The notes: generated from the sequence alone by a model not told the origin. A DNA stretch of 64,000 nucleotides from Clostridiales bacterium Firm_16 (GCA_001604185.1 LVAV01000028.1:62001-126000); one strand, 5' to 3'; counted from the stretch's first letter, positions 20,753 to 32,288 are shown. Program-made: numbers and translations.

Positions 20753-21865
20753 ATGGCTAAGAAAGATTCCAATAAATCAATTCAGGATGTTTCCAAGAAA
20801 GTAGACAGTGAGCGTAATAAGGCTTTAGACGCTGCTCTGATGCAGATAGAAAAACAATTCGGTAAGGGTGCAGTTATGCGTCTGGGCGAGCAGGCCAGCA
20901 TGGTTGTGGATTCTGTTCCGACCGGTGCTCTGACTCTTGACCTGGCTTTGGGCGTCGGTGGACTTCCGAAGGGCCGTATCATTGAGATCTATGGACCTGA
21001 GTCTTCCGGTAAGACAACCGTTGCTCTCCACGTTGTAGCTGAATCCCAGAAGCAGGGCGGTACAGCAGCATTTATCGATGCAGAGCATGCTCTTGATCCG
21101 GTATATGCAGGTAAGATCGGTGTCAATATCGATGAACTGATCGTTTCCCAGCCGGATACAGGTGAACAGGCACTGGAGATCACGGAAGCTTTGGTTCGAA
21201 GCGGTGCGGTAGACGTTATTGTTATCGACTCCGTAGCGGCTCTGGTTCCGAAGGCCGAGATCGATGGTGAGATGGGTGATTCCCATGTTGGTCTTCAGGC
21301 AAGACTGATGTCTCAGGCTTTGCGTAAGTTGGCCGGTATTATCAGCAAATCCAGTACAGTTTGCATCTTCATCAACCAGCTCCGTGAGAAGGTTGGCGTA
21401 ATGTTCGGTAATCCGGAGACAACTCCAGGCGGACGTGCTTTGAAATTCTATTCTTCTGTAAGACTGGATGTTCGTCGTGTAGAATCTCTCCGTAACGGTG
21501 GTGAGGTAATCGGTAACCACACTCGTGTTAAGGTCGTAAAGAATAAGGTTGCTCCGCCGTTCCGCGAAGCAGAATTCGATATTATGTATGGTGAAGGTAT
21601 CTCTAAGGAAGGCTGTATCATCGATCTGGCCGTAGATAAAGATATCATGGAGAAGAGCGGATCTTGGTTTGCATATAATGGTCAGAAGATCGGTCAGGGC
21701 AAGGATAATGCTAAGCAGTTCCTGAAGGATCATGCTGATATCCGTGATGAAATCGAGCGTAAGATCCGTGATTCTATTGCCGGCAAGACTGTAGAAGATG
21801 CCGCAGCACAGGCAGAAGACGTTGCGGACGAGGATGAGGATGATATCCTTGGAATCGATATCTGA
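20753..21865 (+). CDS. recA: Recombinase RecA
   Basis: [65 protein letters not shown]. Confidence 0.98.
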   Translation: MAKKDSNKSIQDVSKKVDSERNKALDAALMQIEKQFGKGAVMRLGEQASMVVDSVPTGALTLDLALGVGGLPKGRIIEIYGPESSGKTTVALHVVAESQKQGGTAAFIDAEHALDPVYAGKIGVNIDELIVSQPDTGEQALEITEALVRSGAVDVIVIDSVAALVPKAEIDGEMGDSHVGLQARLMSQALRKLAGIISKSSTVCIFINQLREKVGVMFGNPETTPGGRALKFYSSVRLDVRRVESLRNGGEVIGNHTRVKVVKNKVAPPFREAEFDIMYGEGISKEGCIIDLAVDKDIMEKSGSWFAYNGQKIGQGKDNAKQFLKDHADIRDEIERKIRDSIAGKTVEDAAAQAEDVADEDEDDILGIDI

Positions 21866-21891
21866 TACTCGGTACCACAGAGGATTCTTTC

Positions 21892-22386
21892 ATGTCTGAC
21901 ATGGATCGAGATCTACAATATAGTGAAGCGAGAAACAAAGCGATCGCCCATATAGGCATCGCTGTTTCTTCATCCGGGAAAATACGCACGTTCCTTTCTG
22001 ACAAGGGTTTTTCTTCTGATGTGATCGATGATGTTATTACGCAGTTGATCGAAGACGGATATGTGGATGATCGTCGTTACGCAATGAAGATCCTCCGTTC
22101 CCGAAGTGGTGCAAAGGCGGAAGGATGTGCCAAGCTTTCACTTCGGCTGGAAGAGGCGGGGATCCCTTACGATGTGATAGATGAAGTTCTGGCGGATGAG
22201 GAATTTTCGGATGAGAATACGATTATGGATGTGATTCTATCTCGTTATCCGAAGGATTCGTTTTCCGCTGATCCTTCAGAGGCGAAACGTGAACTGGCTA
22301 AAGCGATCCGTTATCTTGAGAGTAGGGGATATTCCTCCTCATTGGCACTTTCTTCTTTCAGAAAACTCATTCGTGATGTAGAATAA
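21892..22386 (+). CDS. recX: Regulatory protein RecX
   Basis: Follows recA; GFSSDVIDDVITQLIEDGYVDDRRYA tandem helical repeats. Confidence 0.88.
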   Translation: MSDMDRDLQYSEARNKAIAHIGIAVSSSGKIRTFLSDKGFSSDVIDDVITQLIEDGYVDDRRYAMKILRSRSGAKAEGCAKLSLRLEEAGIPYDVIDEVLADEEFSDENTIMDVILSRYPKDSFSADPSEAKRELAKAIRYLESRGYSSSLALSSFRKLIRDVE

Positions 22387-22418
22387 CATTTGAAATCTTT
22401 TTCTGGTGGGGTGTAAAG

Positions 22419-23771
22419 ATGCAGAAAATTGCCATGATCTCACTGGGTTGTTCGAAAAACCTGGTGGATTCAGAGTGTATGACCGCGATCTTGAAGAAAT
22501 CAGGATATGAGATGGTCAATGACCTTTCCTTAGCGGATTGTGCTGTCATCAATACATGTGGATTTATCGAGAGTGCCAAGAAGGAAGCAATCGATACGAT
22601 CTTGGATGTTGCTTCCATGAAGAAGCCAAATGGCAATATTTCATATATTGTTGTGACCGGCTGCCTCTCCCAGCGTTATCCGGAAGAAATCAAGAAGTCT
22701 CTGCCTGAAGTAGACGCTGTACTGGGAACGGCTCATTATCAGGATATTGCCGAGATCATCGGTAAATTGTTTAAGAAGGAATCATTCACCTGGAACGATT
22801 ATATCGGAAAACCGGGTAGCCTTTCTCATATGCAGATGGATCGGGATATTTCCACCGGTTCCTATGCGTGGCTGAAGATTGCGGAAGGATGCTCGAATGG
22901 TTGTGCTTTCTGTGCGATCCCGCGAATTAGAGGGAAATATATCTCCCGTCCGATGGAGGATATCCTGGAAGAAGCCAAGCTCCTGACTAAGAAGGGCATT
23001 AAAGAGATTATTCTGGCAGCACAGGATACTACAAGTTATGGTAAAGACCTGTACGGCAAGAAGTGTCTTGCCGAGCTGCTTCGTAAACTTGCCAAAATCA
23101 AAGGTATCGGATCTATACGTATTATGTATGCATATATTGATGGTATCGATGACGAATTCATCAAGGAGATGGCTTCCAATCCGAAGGTCCTGCATTATCT
23201 GGATATTCCGGTACAGCACGGTGATGATGAAGTGTTGAAGAAGATGCGCAGAAGAGATACTGTCAGCTCGATCACGAAGACATTGGCTAAACTGCGCAAG
23301 GCTATGCCGGATATCGTGATCCGCTCTACGGTCATGGTAGGTTTCCCGGGAGAGAAGAAAAAGAATTTCGAGAATCTTCTGAAGAATCTTTCGATCTGGA
23401 AGTTCCAGTGCCTGGGATGCTTTATCTATTCTCCGGAAGAAAATACATTGGGATACAATATGCATCCACGTGTCAGAAAGGATGTTTCAGAGCGCAGATA
23501 TGCCCGTGTTATGGAGCTTCAGCAGGAAATTTCACTTCGGTATAACGAACAGCGAGTCGGCAAAATTATCCGTGTAACTATTGATTCTCCATCTGATGAT
23601 GGTATATTCTACTTGGGGCGAAGTTATCAGGAAGCACCGGAAATCGATTCGGTGATCTACGTAGCTTCTACCAATCGGCCATTGGAACCGGGAGACGAAG
23701 TCCTGGTGAAGATCGTGGATTGTACGCCCTATGAACTGACAGGAGTAACGGAAGATGAATCTGCCCAATAA
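22419..23771 (+). CDS. rimO: Ribosomal protein S12 methylthiotransferase RimO
   Basis: SLGCSKNLVDSE, radical SAM EGCSNGCAFCAIPRIRGKYISR. Confidence 0.94.
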   Translation: MQKIAMISLGCSKNLVDSECMTAILKKSGYEMVNDLSLADCAVINTCGFIESAKKEAIDTILDVASMKKPNGNISYIVVTGCLSQRYPEEIKKSLPEVDAVLGTAHYQDIAEIIGKLFKKESFTWNDYIGKPGSLSHMQMDRDISTGSYAWLKIAEGCSNGCAFCAIPRIRGKYISRPMEDILEEAKLLTKKGIKEIILAAQDTTSYGKDLYGKKCLAELLRKLAKIKGIGSIRIMYAYIDGIDDEFIKEMASNPKVLHYLDIPVQHGDDEVLKKMRRRDTVSSITKTLAKLRKAMPDIVIRSTVMVGFPGEKKKNFENLLKNLSIWKFQCLGCFIYSPEENTLGYNMHPRVRKDVSERRYARVMELQQEISLRYNEQRVGKIIRVTIDSPSDDGIFYLGRSYQEAPEIDSVIYVASTNRPLEPGDEVLVKIVDCTPYELTGVTEDESAQ

Positions 23772-24384
23772 ATTATCGCTAACCAGGATCTTGTTGATCC
23801 CTGTGATATTGTTGTTCATGCTCCCGATCTCGCTTCCGGGGATCGATGCATCCGGCTGGAATGCGTTTATCTCTGAGTACGGCATGATTATCGCGGCGGT
23901 GCTTTTCGTAATTGCATCCGTAACGGATCTTATCGATGGAAAGATCGCCAGAAAATATAACCTGATCACCAATCTTGGCAAGTTCCTGGATTCACTTGCC
24001 GACAAGATGCTGGTCATTTCCGTGCTGATCGCACTGGTCGATCTGAACCGTATATCTTCGGTTTGGGTATGTATCGTTGTGCTTCGTGAATTTGCCGTTA
24101 CGGGTATCCGTATGCTGGCAAGTGCGCAGGGTGTAGTCATGGCCGCTAAGATGATCGGAAAGATAAAGACAGTATTCCAGATGATCGCAATCACATATCT
24201 GATGTTCGAATCTCTCTTGATCCGCATTCTGGAGTTCCTTTTCAAGGGATGGGGACATGCTTCTATCGTAGATACAGTTCAATGCGTTGGAAATATTCTT
24301 TTCCTCATAAGCATTGCAATGACAATCATTTCGGGAATGGATTACTTGTTGAAAAACCTTAAGTATTTCAAAGAGAATGAATAA
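23755..24384 (+). CDS. pgsA: CDP-diacylglycerol--glycerol-3-phosphate 3-phosphatidyltransferase
   Basis: NLPNKLSLTRIL, ASVTDLIDGKIARKYNLITNLGKFLDSLADKML. Confidence 0.93.
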   Translation: MNLPNKLSLTRILLIPVILLFMLPISLPGIDASGWNAFISEYGMIIAAVLFVIASVTDLIDGKIARKYNLITNLGKFLDSLADKMLVISVLIALVDLNRISSVWVCIVVLREFAVTGIRMLASAQGVVMAAKMIGKIKTVFQMIAITYLMFESLLIRILEFLFKGWGHASIVDTVQCVGNILFLISIAMTIISGMDYLLKNLKYFKENE

Positions 24385-24503
24385 TTGTTTGAAACTCAAA
24401 ATATTTTCCTAAAAAGTGTGATTTGTGTATTGACAATTCTATATTCTTCGTTTAAAAACATATATGAAGATTGCAAATGGCAATTTCACAGGAGGTTTTA
24501 AAT

Positions 24504-24743
24504 ATGTCATCTGATTCTGTATTTGAAAGTGTTAAATCTATTCTTGTAGATCAATTGAACGTTTCTGAAGATAGTGTACAAATGGATTCTCTCTTTGTAG
24601 ATGATCTGAATGCTGATTCTCTCGATATGGTTGAGCTCGTTATGGCTATGGAGCAGGAGTTCAACATTTCTATTCCGGATGAGGAAGCTGAGCGCATTAA
24701 GACAGTCGGCGATGCAGTTGAGTTCATTAAGAGCAAGATGTAA
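24504..24743 (+). CDS. acpP: Acyl carrier protein
   Basis: [43 protein letters not shown]; start ATG 24504 after AGGAGG. Confidence 0.96.
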   Translation: MSSDSVFESVKSILVDQLNVSEDSVQMDSLFVDDLNADSLDMVELVMAMEQEFNISIPDEEAERIKTVGDAVEFIKSKM

Positions 24744-24856
24744 TTTACGTCTGAAATTTGTTAAGCAAAGATGCTTCAAGTGGTGAAAACCATTTGAAGC
24801 ATTTCTTTTTTCGGTATACTATGTACATAGATTTTTGAGAAAGTGGGGAAAGCGTT

Positions 24857-25561
24857 ATGGAACGATCGTATTCATCGAACCATACGGTTCTGGAAGAAGA
24901 ACTGGGTTATTCATTTACTAACCGGGAATATCTGCTTCTTGCTTTGACTCACTCTACCTATGCCTATGAACACCGAAGCCAGGGCATCGTCTCGAATCAG
25001 AGACTGGAGTTCTTAGGAGATGCCATCCTTGATTTCATTATCGGTGAGGAGATCTATAACAGAAAGCCTCAATGGGATGAAGGAAAGCTTTCCAAGACCC
25101 GGGCCCTTGTAGTATGCGAGCGGACACTCTCTCAGGTTGCGAACAAACTGAAGGTAGGGCAGCTGCTTTCGCTGGGAAAGGGTGAAGAAGGTACAGGTGG
25201 CAGAGAGAAAGTCTCAACCCTGGCAGATACGATGGAAGCCCTTTTTGCCGCGGTATATATGGACGGCGGCTTTGATTGTGCGAAGAAAGTGATCCTCAGC
25301 CTTCTTTCCGATTATGTCGAACAGGCGGTCCGTGGTGAACTGATCTTCGACTATAAGAGCAAACTGCTCGAGAAGGCGCAAACCCGTCATAACGCACATC
25401 TGGTGACTTTCGATGTTGTTAATGAGGAAGGACCGGTCCATGACCGTACTTTCGAAGTAGCGGTATTCCTTGATGGCGAAGAATACGTGCGGGCCACAGG
25501 AAGAAGCAAGAAACAGGCGGAACAGGAAGCGTCGAGACTGGCTTTGGAGAAGTGGGGCTAA
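24857..25561 (+). CDS. rnc: Ribonuclease III
   Basis: NQRLEFLGDAILDFIIGE signature, C-terminal dsRBD. Confidence 0.95.
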   Translation: MERSYSSNHTVLEEELGYSFTNREYLLLALTHSTYAYEHRSQGIVSNQRLEFLGDAILDFIIGEEIYNRKPQWDEGKLSKTRALVVCERTLSQVANKLKVGQLLSLGKGEEGTGGREKVSTLADTMEALFAAVYMDGGFDCAKKVILSLLSDYVEQAVRGELIFDYKSKLLEKAQTRHNAHLVTFDVVNEEGPVHDRTFEVAVFLDGEEYVRATGRSKKQAEQEASRLALEKWG

Positions 25562-25629
25562 TTCCGCTGTGCCGTGTTTTCTCTCTTATGATATAATCAA
25601 TATCTAATCTTAACGAAACGAGAGTATCG

Positions 25630-28600
25630 ATGCATTTAAAGAAACTGGAAATCCAAGGCTTTAAGTCGTTCCCGGAATATACTCTTATTGAGTTTGATAA
25701 GGGAATGACTGCCATTGTCGGCCCGAACGGCAGCGGTAAGAGTAATGTTACCGATGCGATCCGCTGGGTCCTCGGTGAGCAGAGCGTGAAGACCTTGCGT
25801 GGTGCCAAGATGGAGGATGTCATCTTTAACGGTACCCAGTCTCGTCGTGCCATGAATTTCGCAGAAGTTTCCATGACGCTTGATAACTCGGACGGAATCC
25901 TGCCGATCGAGTATTATGAAGTTCAGGTTACCCGTCGACTTTATCGTTCCGGTGAGAGTGAATACCAGATCAACCACGTAAACTGCCGAATGAAGGATAT
26001 TCAGCAGCTTTTCATGGATACAGGCCTTGGTAAAGACGGTTATTCCATTATCGGTCAAGGCCGAGTTGACGATATCCTCTCAACCAAGTCGGAAGACCGT
26101 CGTAAAGTTCTGGAAGAAGCCTCCGGTATCGTGAAGTTTAAAACGAGAAAAGAAGAATCCGAGCGTAAACTTCACGCTTCGGAGCAGAATCTTCTGCGTA
26201 TTAACGATATCCTGGAAGAATTGTCCAATCAGATCACACCTTTGTCGGAACAGGCAGAGAAGGCCAAGCAGTATCACCAGCTCTATGACGAGTGGAAGAA
26301 GGACGATATTGCCGTGATCTTGCACCTGATCGATAGAAACCAGGCATTCCTCGATGCCAGCAGTGAGGAGAGAAAGAGCCTCTCTGATGCGGTTTCTGAG
26401 CAGGAAACCCTTCTTATGAAGATCCGTACGGAGAACCGTACGCTGACCGAGCGCTCCTCCTTCCTTGAGGAAGAACTGGAGAATAAGAGACAGGAAAGAT
26501 CGGATCTTACCGAGAAGATTCATGAAATCAATAATCAGATGGTGGTCCTCAAAGAGAGACATGATCAGATGCTGCTGCGTATCAAGGCAGCAGAGGGTAC
26601 GGATGATGCCCATGCAAGTGAGATCGCACGTCTGGACGAAGAAATCGCCAAGCATGTGGCCAATCGCAGCAAGATGGAGCAGGAGAAGGAAAACCTGTCC
26701 AATGAACTTACTGCTTTAGAATCTTCCCAGAAGGCTTTGATCGAGCAGATGACAGGCGCCCAGACGAAACAGTCGGAACTGCGTAAGAAGATCGAACAGT
26801 TGAATCAAGAACTCTATGAGGCCAAGGATACGGTCAACCATCTGTCCAGTGATATGATGGTCAAGGAAGCCCGTATCAAGTCTTTGTCGGAAGACCGCAT
26901 GATCATGATCGGCGAGCGCGATGAGGCCTTGAAGAACCGTGACCAGGCCGACGCTGACCTGAAGAAAGCTTTGACGGATGTAGGAGAACTGGCCAGCGCT
27001 CTTTCTGAGAAGCAGATGGAAGTGTCTGCCAAGCGTAAAGAATCGGAGAATTTTGCCGCGGATCTGGAAACGAAGCGTAGATTGCTTTCTAACTGTGAAT
27101 TCAGCATCAAGACACTGGAAAACCTCGAGAAGAGCCGTGAAGGATACCAGGAGTCCGTAAGAAGACTTCTTTCCAGTACGGATGCGATTCCTAATCTGTC
27201 GTCTCGCGTGATCGGTGTGCTGGGTGAACTTCTGAAAGTGAATCAGGAATATGAGACGGCTATTGAGATTGCTCTTGGTCAGTCTGTGCATAATGTGGTT
27301 ACCCAGAATGACCGTGATGCGTCCATGTTGATCGATCACTTGAAGGAGCATCGCCTGGGACGTGTTACATTCCTTCCGATCGATTCTATCCGTCCGCGTT
27401 CGCTGGAACCGGACTATCTGCGCGATGCGAAGAATTCCATCGGATATATCGGACTTGCCTCTGAACTGGTGGAGACGAGAAATGAACTTCGGGATATCGT
27501 GGAGAATCTTCTGGGAAGGATCGTCGTAGTCGATACCCTTGATCATGGTATTGCTATGGCGAAGAAAGCCAAGTATGCCTACCGTGTGGTATCTTTGGCC
27601 GGCGATGTAGTGAATCCTGGTGGTTCTCTGACCGGTGGTAGTATCAATAAGAAGGGCGCGAACCTCTTGGGACGTGCCCGTGAACTGGATGAATTCAGAA
27701 AGAAATATACTTCTCTGGAGCGGGAAATCGGTAAGATGGAAGCCCAGAAGCAGGATTTCGATATACAGATCAAGGATCTTGCCAGAGAGCAGATGCATCT
27801 GGAAGAAGAGATGCAGTCCCTCACACACAACCGTATTCGCGTAGAAAGTGCTTTTGAAGCTGCGGAAGAAGACTATAAGCGCACATTGGAGAGAATTACT
27901 TCCGTGGAAAAAGAACTGGAGTCCATCTCTGCTTCTAAGTTATCTTCTTCGTCGGACCTTGAAGAAGCGAATCAGGTGATCGCAGAACGTGAAGACGAGA
28001 TCGTGGAGATGAAGGAGAGACTTTCCTCTTCGGCAGATACTTTCGAGAAAGACCAGGATAGTCTGGACAAGATGCGTGGTCAGATCGGAGATCTCCGTGT
28101 ACGTCTGGAGAAGGTGCAGGGTTCCATCAGTACCTCTACCGAGATGATCAGTATGTTCGAAAGAGATAAGCAGAAGAGTAACGATGACCTTGAGCGGATC
28201 AAGAGCGAGTGCGAAGAGTCCCGTAAGGCGGCAGAACAGATCAAGAGCCAGTTCGAAGAGATGACACAGTTCAAGGCAGGTCTCAAGGAAGAAGACGAGA
28301 AGTTCGAAGAAGCGATCCGTGAAATCGTGAAGGAAAAAGCGGAACTGGATGGCAAACTTGCCGGATTCATCGAGAATGTCTCTGAGGTCACGACGAAGTT
28401 GTCGGCACTGCAGACTGAGCAGACGAAACTGGAAAGTAAACTGGAAAGGTACGAACTCGAAGTCGATGAGTGTAAGAACCGTCTTTGGGAGAATCATGAA
28501 CTGACATACGATACGGCGGCAGAATTCAGAAGAGAACTGGATAATCTGTCGGCGACACAGAAGCGTGTCAATGAACTGAGAAATAAGATCAAGGCCATCG

Positions 28601-29196
28601 GACCGGTTAATATCAATGCGATCGAAGAATACCAGAAGATCAGTGAGCGCTATGAATTCATGTGCGCGCAGAGAGATGATATCGAGAAAGCCAAGGCCGA
28701 CCTGAACAAGGTTATTTCTGACTTGATCGCGGAGATGCAGCAACAGTTTATGACGCATTTCGCCCAGATCAATGAGAACTTCAAGACCGTATTTGCCGAT
28801 CTTTTCAATGGCGGTACGGCGGAGATCCTTCTTGAAGATCAGGAAGATGTATTGAACTGCGGTATCGATATCAAGGCACAGCCACCGGGAAAGAAACTGC
28901 AGAGTCTGTCGCTTCTGTCGGGTGGTGAGCGATGCCTGACAGCGATCGCACTTCTTTTCGCAATACTGCAGCTTCGTCCGTCACCGTTCTGTGTGCTCGA
29001 TGAGGTTGAGGCCGCATTGGACGATGCGAACGTTAACCGTTTTACGGATTTTGTAAGAAGATACTGCGTGCGTTCCCAGTTTATCCTGGTTACGCATAGA
29101 AAAGGAACAATGGAAGCTTGTGACCGTATGTATGGTGTTACGATGCAGGAGAGAGGTATTTCCAAGATCCTCTCCATGCGCCTGAGTGAGGGCTGA
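25630..29196 (+). CDS. smc: Chromosome segregation protein SMC
   Basis: GPNGSGKSNVTDAIRWVLGEQ Walker A, coiled coils, hinge, LLSGGERCLTAIALLFAI signature. Confidence 0.97.
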   Translation: MHLKKLEIQGFKSFPEYTLIEFDKGMTAIVGPNGSGKSNVTDAIRWVLGEQSVKTLRGAKMEDVIFNGTQSRRAMNFAEVSMTLDNSDGILPIEYYEVQVTRRLYRSGESEYQINHVNCRMKDIQQLFMDTGLGKDGYSIIGQGRVDDILSTKSEDRRKVLEEASGIVKFKTRKEESERKLHASEQNLLRINDILEELSNQITPLSEQAEKAKQYHQLYDEWKKDDIAVILHLIDRNQAFLDASSEERKSLSDAVSEQETLLMKIRTENRTLTERSSFLEEELENKRQERSDLTEKIHEINNQMVVLKERHDQMLLRIKAAEGTDDAHASEIARLDEEIAKHVANRSKMEQEKENLSNELTALESSQKALIEQMTGAQTKQSELRKKIEQLNQELYEAKDTVNHLSSDMMVKEARIKSLSEDRMIMIGERDEALKNRDQADADLKKALTDVGELASALSEKQMEVSAKRKESENFAADLETKRRLLSNCEFSIKTLENLEKSREGYQESVRRLLSSTDAIPNLSSRVIGVLGELLKVNQEYETAIEIALGQSVHNVVTQNDRDASMLIDHLKEHRLGRVTFLPIDSIRPRSLEPDYLRDAKNSIGYIGLASELVETRNELRDIVENLLGRIVVVDTLDHGIAMAKKAKYAYRVVSLAGDVVNPGGSLTGGSINKKGANLLGRARELDEFRKKYTSLEREIGKMEAQKQDFDIQIKDLAREQMHLEEEMQSLTHNRIRVESAFEAAEEDYKRTLERITSVEKELESISASKLSSSSDLEEANQVIAEREDEIVEMKERLSSSADTFEKDQDSLDKMRGQIGDLRVRLEKVQGSISTSTEMISMFERDKQKSNDDLERIKSECEESRKAAEQIKSQFEEMTQFKAGLKEEDEKFEEAIREIVKEKAELDGKLAGFIENVSEVTTKLSALQTEQTKLESKLERYELEVDECKNRLWENHELTYDTAAEFRRELDNLSATQKRVNELRNKIKAIGPVNINAIEEYQKISERYEFMCAQRDDIEKAKADLNKVISDLIAEMQQQFMTHFAQINENFKTVFADLFNGGTAEILLEDQEDVLNCGIDIKAQPPGKKLQSLSLLSGGERCLTAIALLFAILQLRPSPFCVLDEVEAALDDANVNRFTDFVRRYCVRSQFILVTHRKGTMEACDRMYGVTMQERGISKILSMRLSEG

Positions 29197-29218
29197 CGGT
29201 CAGTAACAGGAGGTAAGA

Positions 29219-30130
29219 ATGGGACTTTTTGATATTTTTAAGCGTGGACTTGCCAAGACAAGAAACTTTGTAGCCGAGGGAATTACGAAGATCTCTGCTT
29301 CAATGGGACACTTTGATGAAGATATGCTGGATGACCTGGAAGCTTTATTGGTCCAGGCGGACTGTGGTGTAGGCGCAAGTCTGGCCATCATGGACGAAGT
29401 CCGTGATTCCATCAAGAAGACCGGTGACGACAGCAAAGAAGCGGTCATTAATATCGTTTCCAAGAAGATGCTCAGTATCCTGGGTGAGAAGAAGACACTG
29501 AATATTGAAGAGAATAATCTGAATATCATCCTTATGGTAGGAGTCAACGGAACCGGTAAGACCACAACAGCCGGTAAGCTTTGTCTTCGTTACAAGCAGA
29601 TGGGCAAGAAGGTTATGCTGGCAGCGGCGGATACTTTCCGTGCAGCGGCTATCGAACAGTTGACAGCCTGGGGTGAAATGACGGATACGCATGTTATCTC
29701 CCATGAAGAAGGTTCGGATCCGGCCGCAGTATGCTATGATGCGGTTCATTCTGCCATTGCCAAGCGTGCAGATGTTCTGATCATTGATACGGCAGGACGT
29801 CTCCATAATAAGCAGAATCTGATGGATGAGCTCAGCAAGATCTGCCGTGTTATTGAGCGTGAGGCACCTTCGGCCAATACGCAGGCGCTGCTGATCATCG
29901 ATGCGACCACCGGTCAGAATGCCGTGATCCAGGCGGAAGTATTCTCCAAGGCCGTGAAGCTTTCCGGTATTGGTATCACGAAGCTGGATGGAAGTGCCAA
30001 GGGTGGTGTGGCCATCGCTGTGGCACATTCGACAAAAGCTCCGATCTTCCTTGCAGGTCTTGGCGAGAGTGCAGAGGACCTTGTGGACTTCGATCCGGAA
30101 GTGTTCGTGAAGTCACTTCTCCCGAATTGA
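29219..30130 (+). CDS. ftsY: Signal recognition particle receptor FtsY
   Basis: [50 protein letters not shown]. Confidence 0.96.
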   Translation: MGLFDIFKRGLAKTRNFVAEGITKISASMGHFDEDMLDDLEALLVQADCGVGASLAIMDEVRDSIKKTGDDSKEAVINIVSKKMLSILGEKKTLNIEENNLNIILMVGVNGTGKTTTAGKLCLRYKQMGKKVMLAAADTFRAAAIEQLTAWGEMTDTHVISHEEGSDPAAVCYDAVHSAIAKRADVLIIDTAGRLHNKQNLMDELSKICRVIEREAPSANTQALLIIDATTGQNAVIQAEVFSKAVKLSGIGITKLDGSAKGGVAIAVAHSTKAPIFLAGLGESAEDLVDFDPEVFVKSLLPN

Positions 30131-30216
30131 GCCATATTTCAGACTGACAAGTAAAAACACTTGACACGCAGTTAATTGTTTGTTATTCTTCTTCAGGTGT
30201 GAAGGAGGGTTCTCTT

Positions 30217-30537
30217 ATGGACAGCGTGCAAGTGTGCTTATTGCTTGACTTTTATGGGCAGCTGCTTACCGAGCGGACCAGAGAGATCCTTGAACTTCGT
30301 TTCCAAGAGGATATGTCCCTGGCTGAAATTGCTGAAGATTGCGGCATTTCCAGACAGGCGGCACATGATGCGATCCATCGTGGCGTGTCATCGCTTACGG
30401 AATACGAAGAGAAACTGAAGCTCGTGGAGCGTTTCACACAACAGAAAAAGACGATCGCCAGTGCTTTTGCGGCATTGGAGGAACATAACGAAGCGCGGGC
30501 AAAGGAATTGCTTGCAACGCTGGTTGAGGAATTATAA
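30217..30537 (+). CDS. ylxM: YlxM family (UPF0122) HTH protein
   Basis: LLLDFYGQLLTERTREILELRFQEDMSLAEIAEDCGISRQAAHDAI; directly upstream of ffh. Confidence 0.9.
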   Translation: MDSVQVCLLLDFYGQLLTERTREILELRFQEDMSLAEIAEDCGISRQAAHDAIHRGVSSLTEYEEKLKLVERFTQQKKTIASAFAALEEHNEARAKELLATLVEEL

Positions 30538-30542
30538 GAAAC

Positions 30543-31934
30543 ATGTTTGAAAGTTTGTCGCAAAAACTTCAGAATATCACGGCGAAGATGCGTGGAAGTG
30601 CCCGTGTCACGGAAGCGGATATCAAGGCCATGATGAAAGAGATCCGTATGGCTCTCCTTGAGGCGGATGTTAATTATTCCGTCGTAAAGGAGTTCGTGGC
30701 GGATATGTCGGAGAAATGCAAGGGTGCCGATGTCATGAAGAGCCTGACTCCGGGTCAGCAGATCGTTAAGATCGTTCATGAATCCCTGGTGGAACTTCTG
30801 GGTTCCACATCCAATAAGCTGATGGTGTCTCCTTCCGGTTTTACGGTGATCATGCTCTATGGTCTCCAGGGTGCCGGTAAGACGACCACCGCTGCGAAAC
30901 TTGCTAATATCCTTAAGAAGGATGGCAAGCGTCCTTTGCTTCTGTCCCTTGACGTGCACAGACCCGCTGCTGCCAAGCAGTTGGAAGTGCTGGCTCAGAA
31001 GGTGGATGTACCGTCCTTTATTATGCCGGAAGAGAAAGATCCGCTTGTTATTGCCAAAGCAGGTGTTGAGCGTGCCAAGTATCTTCTGTGCGATACATTG
31101 ATCGTCGATACCGCCGGTCGTATGACCGTAGATGAAGAATTGATGGATGAGCTGATCAAGATCGGTGATTACGTCAAGCCTCATGAGAAGCTTCTCGTTG
31201 TGGACGCCATGATCGGTCAGGAAGCCGTGGCTGTGGCCCAGAGCTTCGAAGAGCGTATCGGTCTGGACGGTTTCATCATGACCAAGCTCGATGGTGATGC
31301 CAGAGGTGGTGCGGCGCTCTCGATCCGTAAGATGACCGGAAAGCCGATCAAGTACATCTGCGTCGGTGAGAAGATCGAGAATATCGAAGAGTTCTACCCG
31401 AACCGTATGGCGGACCGTATCCTGGGAATGGGCGATGTCCTGTCCTTGATCGAGAAGGCCCAGCAGACCATCGATGAGGAAGAAGCAGCCAAGTCTGTCG
31501 AGCGTATGCTCAGCAATACTTTCAATATGGATGATCTCCTTGCCCAGTTCGAGCAGATCAAGAAACTGGGTTCTATGAAGGATGTTCTGGGTATGATCCC
31601 GGGTGCTTCCGGAAAGATCAAGGAAGAAGATATCGATGATAAGGTCATCGATACCAATATGGCGATCATCCGGGCCATGACCAAGAAGGAGCGTCGAGTT
31701 CCCTCTATCCTGAATGCGAGCCGCAGAAGAAGGATCGCAGCCGGATCCGGTACGACAGTTCAGCAGGTCAATCAGCTGGTCCGTCAATATGAGCAGACTT
31801 CGGAGATGATGAAGAAGTTCAGTAAGATGACCAAGGGCGGTAAGAAAGGCTTTGGCAAGTTCCCGGGTATGGGAAAGATGGGTGGTCTGGGAGATCTGGG
31901 CGGCCTTGGAGGAAACAAGAAGTTTCCTTTCTAA
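30543..31934 (+). CDS. ffh: Signal recognition particle protein Ffh
   Basis: GLQGAGKTTTAAKLA, DVHRPAAAKQLEVL, DTAGRM, TKLDGDARGGAALSI, C-terminal Met-rich M domain. Confidence 0.97.
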   Translation: MFESLSQKLQNITAKMRGSARVTEADIKAMMKEIRMALLEADVNYSVVKEFVADMSEKCKGADVMKSLTPGQQIVKIVHESLVELLGSTSNKLMVSPSGFTVIMLYGLQGAGKTTTAAKLANILKKDGKRPLLLSLDVHRPAAAKQLEVLAQKVDVPSFIMPEEKDPLVIAKAGVERAKYLLCDTLIVDTAGRMTVDEELMDELIKIGDYVKPHEKLLVVDAMIGQEAVAVAQSFEERIGLDGFIMTKLDGDARGGAALSIRKMTGKPIKYICVGEKIENIEEFYPNRMADRILGMGDVLSLIEKAQQTIDEEEAAKSVERMLSNTFNMDDLLAQFEQIKKLGSMKDVLGMIPGASGKIKEEDIDDKVIDTNMAIIRAMTKKERRVPSILNASRRRRIAAGSGTTVQQVNQLVRQYEQTSEMMKKFSKMTKGGKKGFGKFPGMGKMGGLGDLGGLGGNKKFPF

Positions 31935-32039
31935 GTTGATGTTCACGCGAAACCCGAAACGATAGTGCTTTTCGAGAGGGAGAAGACGCGAGAATATATA
32001 GAAAAACATAAGAACTAATATTGCTAGGAGGAAAGAAAA

Positions 32040-32288
32040 ATGGCAGTAAAAATTCGTCTGAGAAGAATGGGTGCAAAGAAGGCTCCTTTTTATCGTGTAG
32101 TTGTTGCAGATGGTCGTTATCCGCGTGACGGTCGTTTCATCGAGGAGATTGGTACATACAATCCTCTGACAGATCCGGCTGAGATCAAGATCGACAACGA
32201 AGCCGCTAAGAAGTGGATCGCTAACGGTGCACAGCCGACAGATACTGTTCGTGCACTTCTGAAGAAGTCTGGTGCTATCGAGAAGTAA
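32040..32288 (+). CDS. rpsP: 30S ribosomal protein S16
   Basis: [42 protein letters not shown]. Confidence 0.97.
   Translation: MAVKIRLRRMGAKKAPFYRVVVADGRYPRDGRFIEEIGTYNPLTDPAEIKIDNEAAKKWIANGAQPTDTVRALLKKSGAIEK

Noticed and set aside
30252-32009. 585-aa minus-strand ORF opposite ylxM/ffh
   Set aside because: Spans two genes antisense; His/Leu-rich shadow translation with no family motifs
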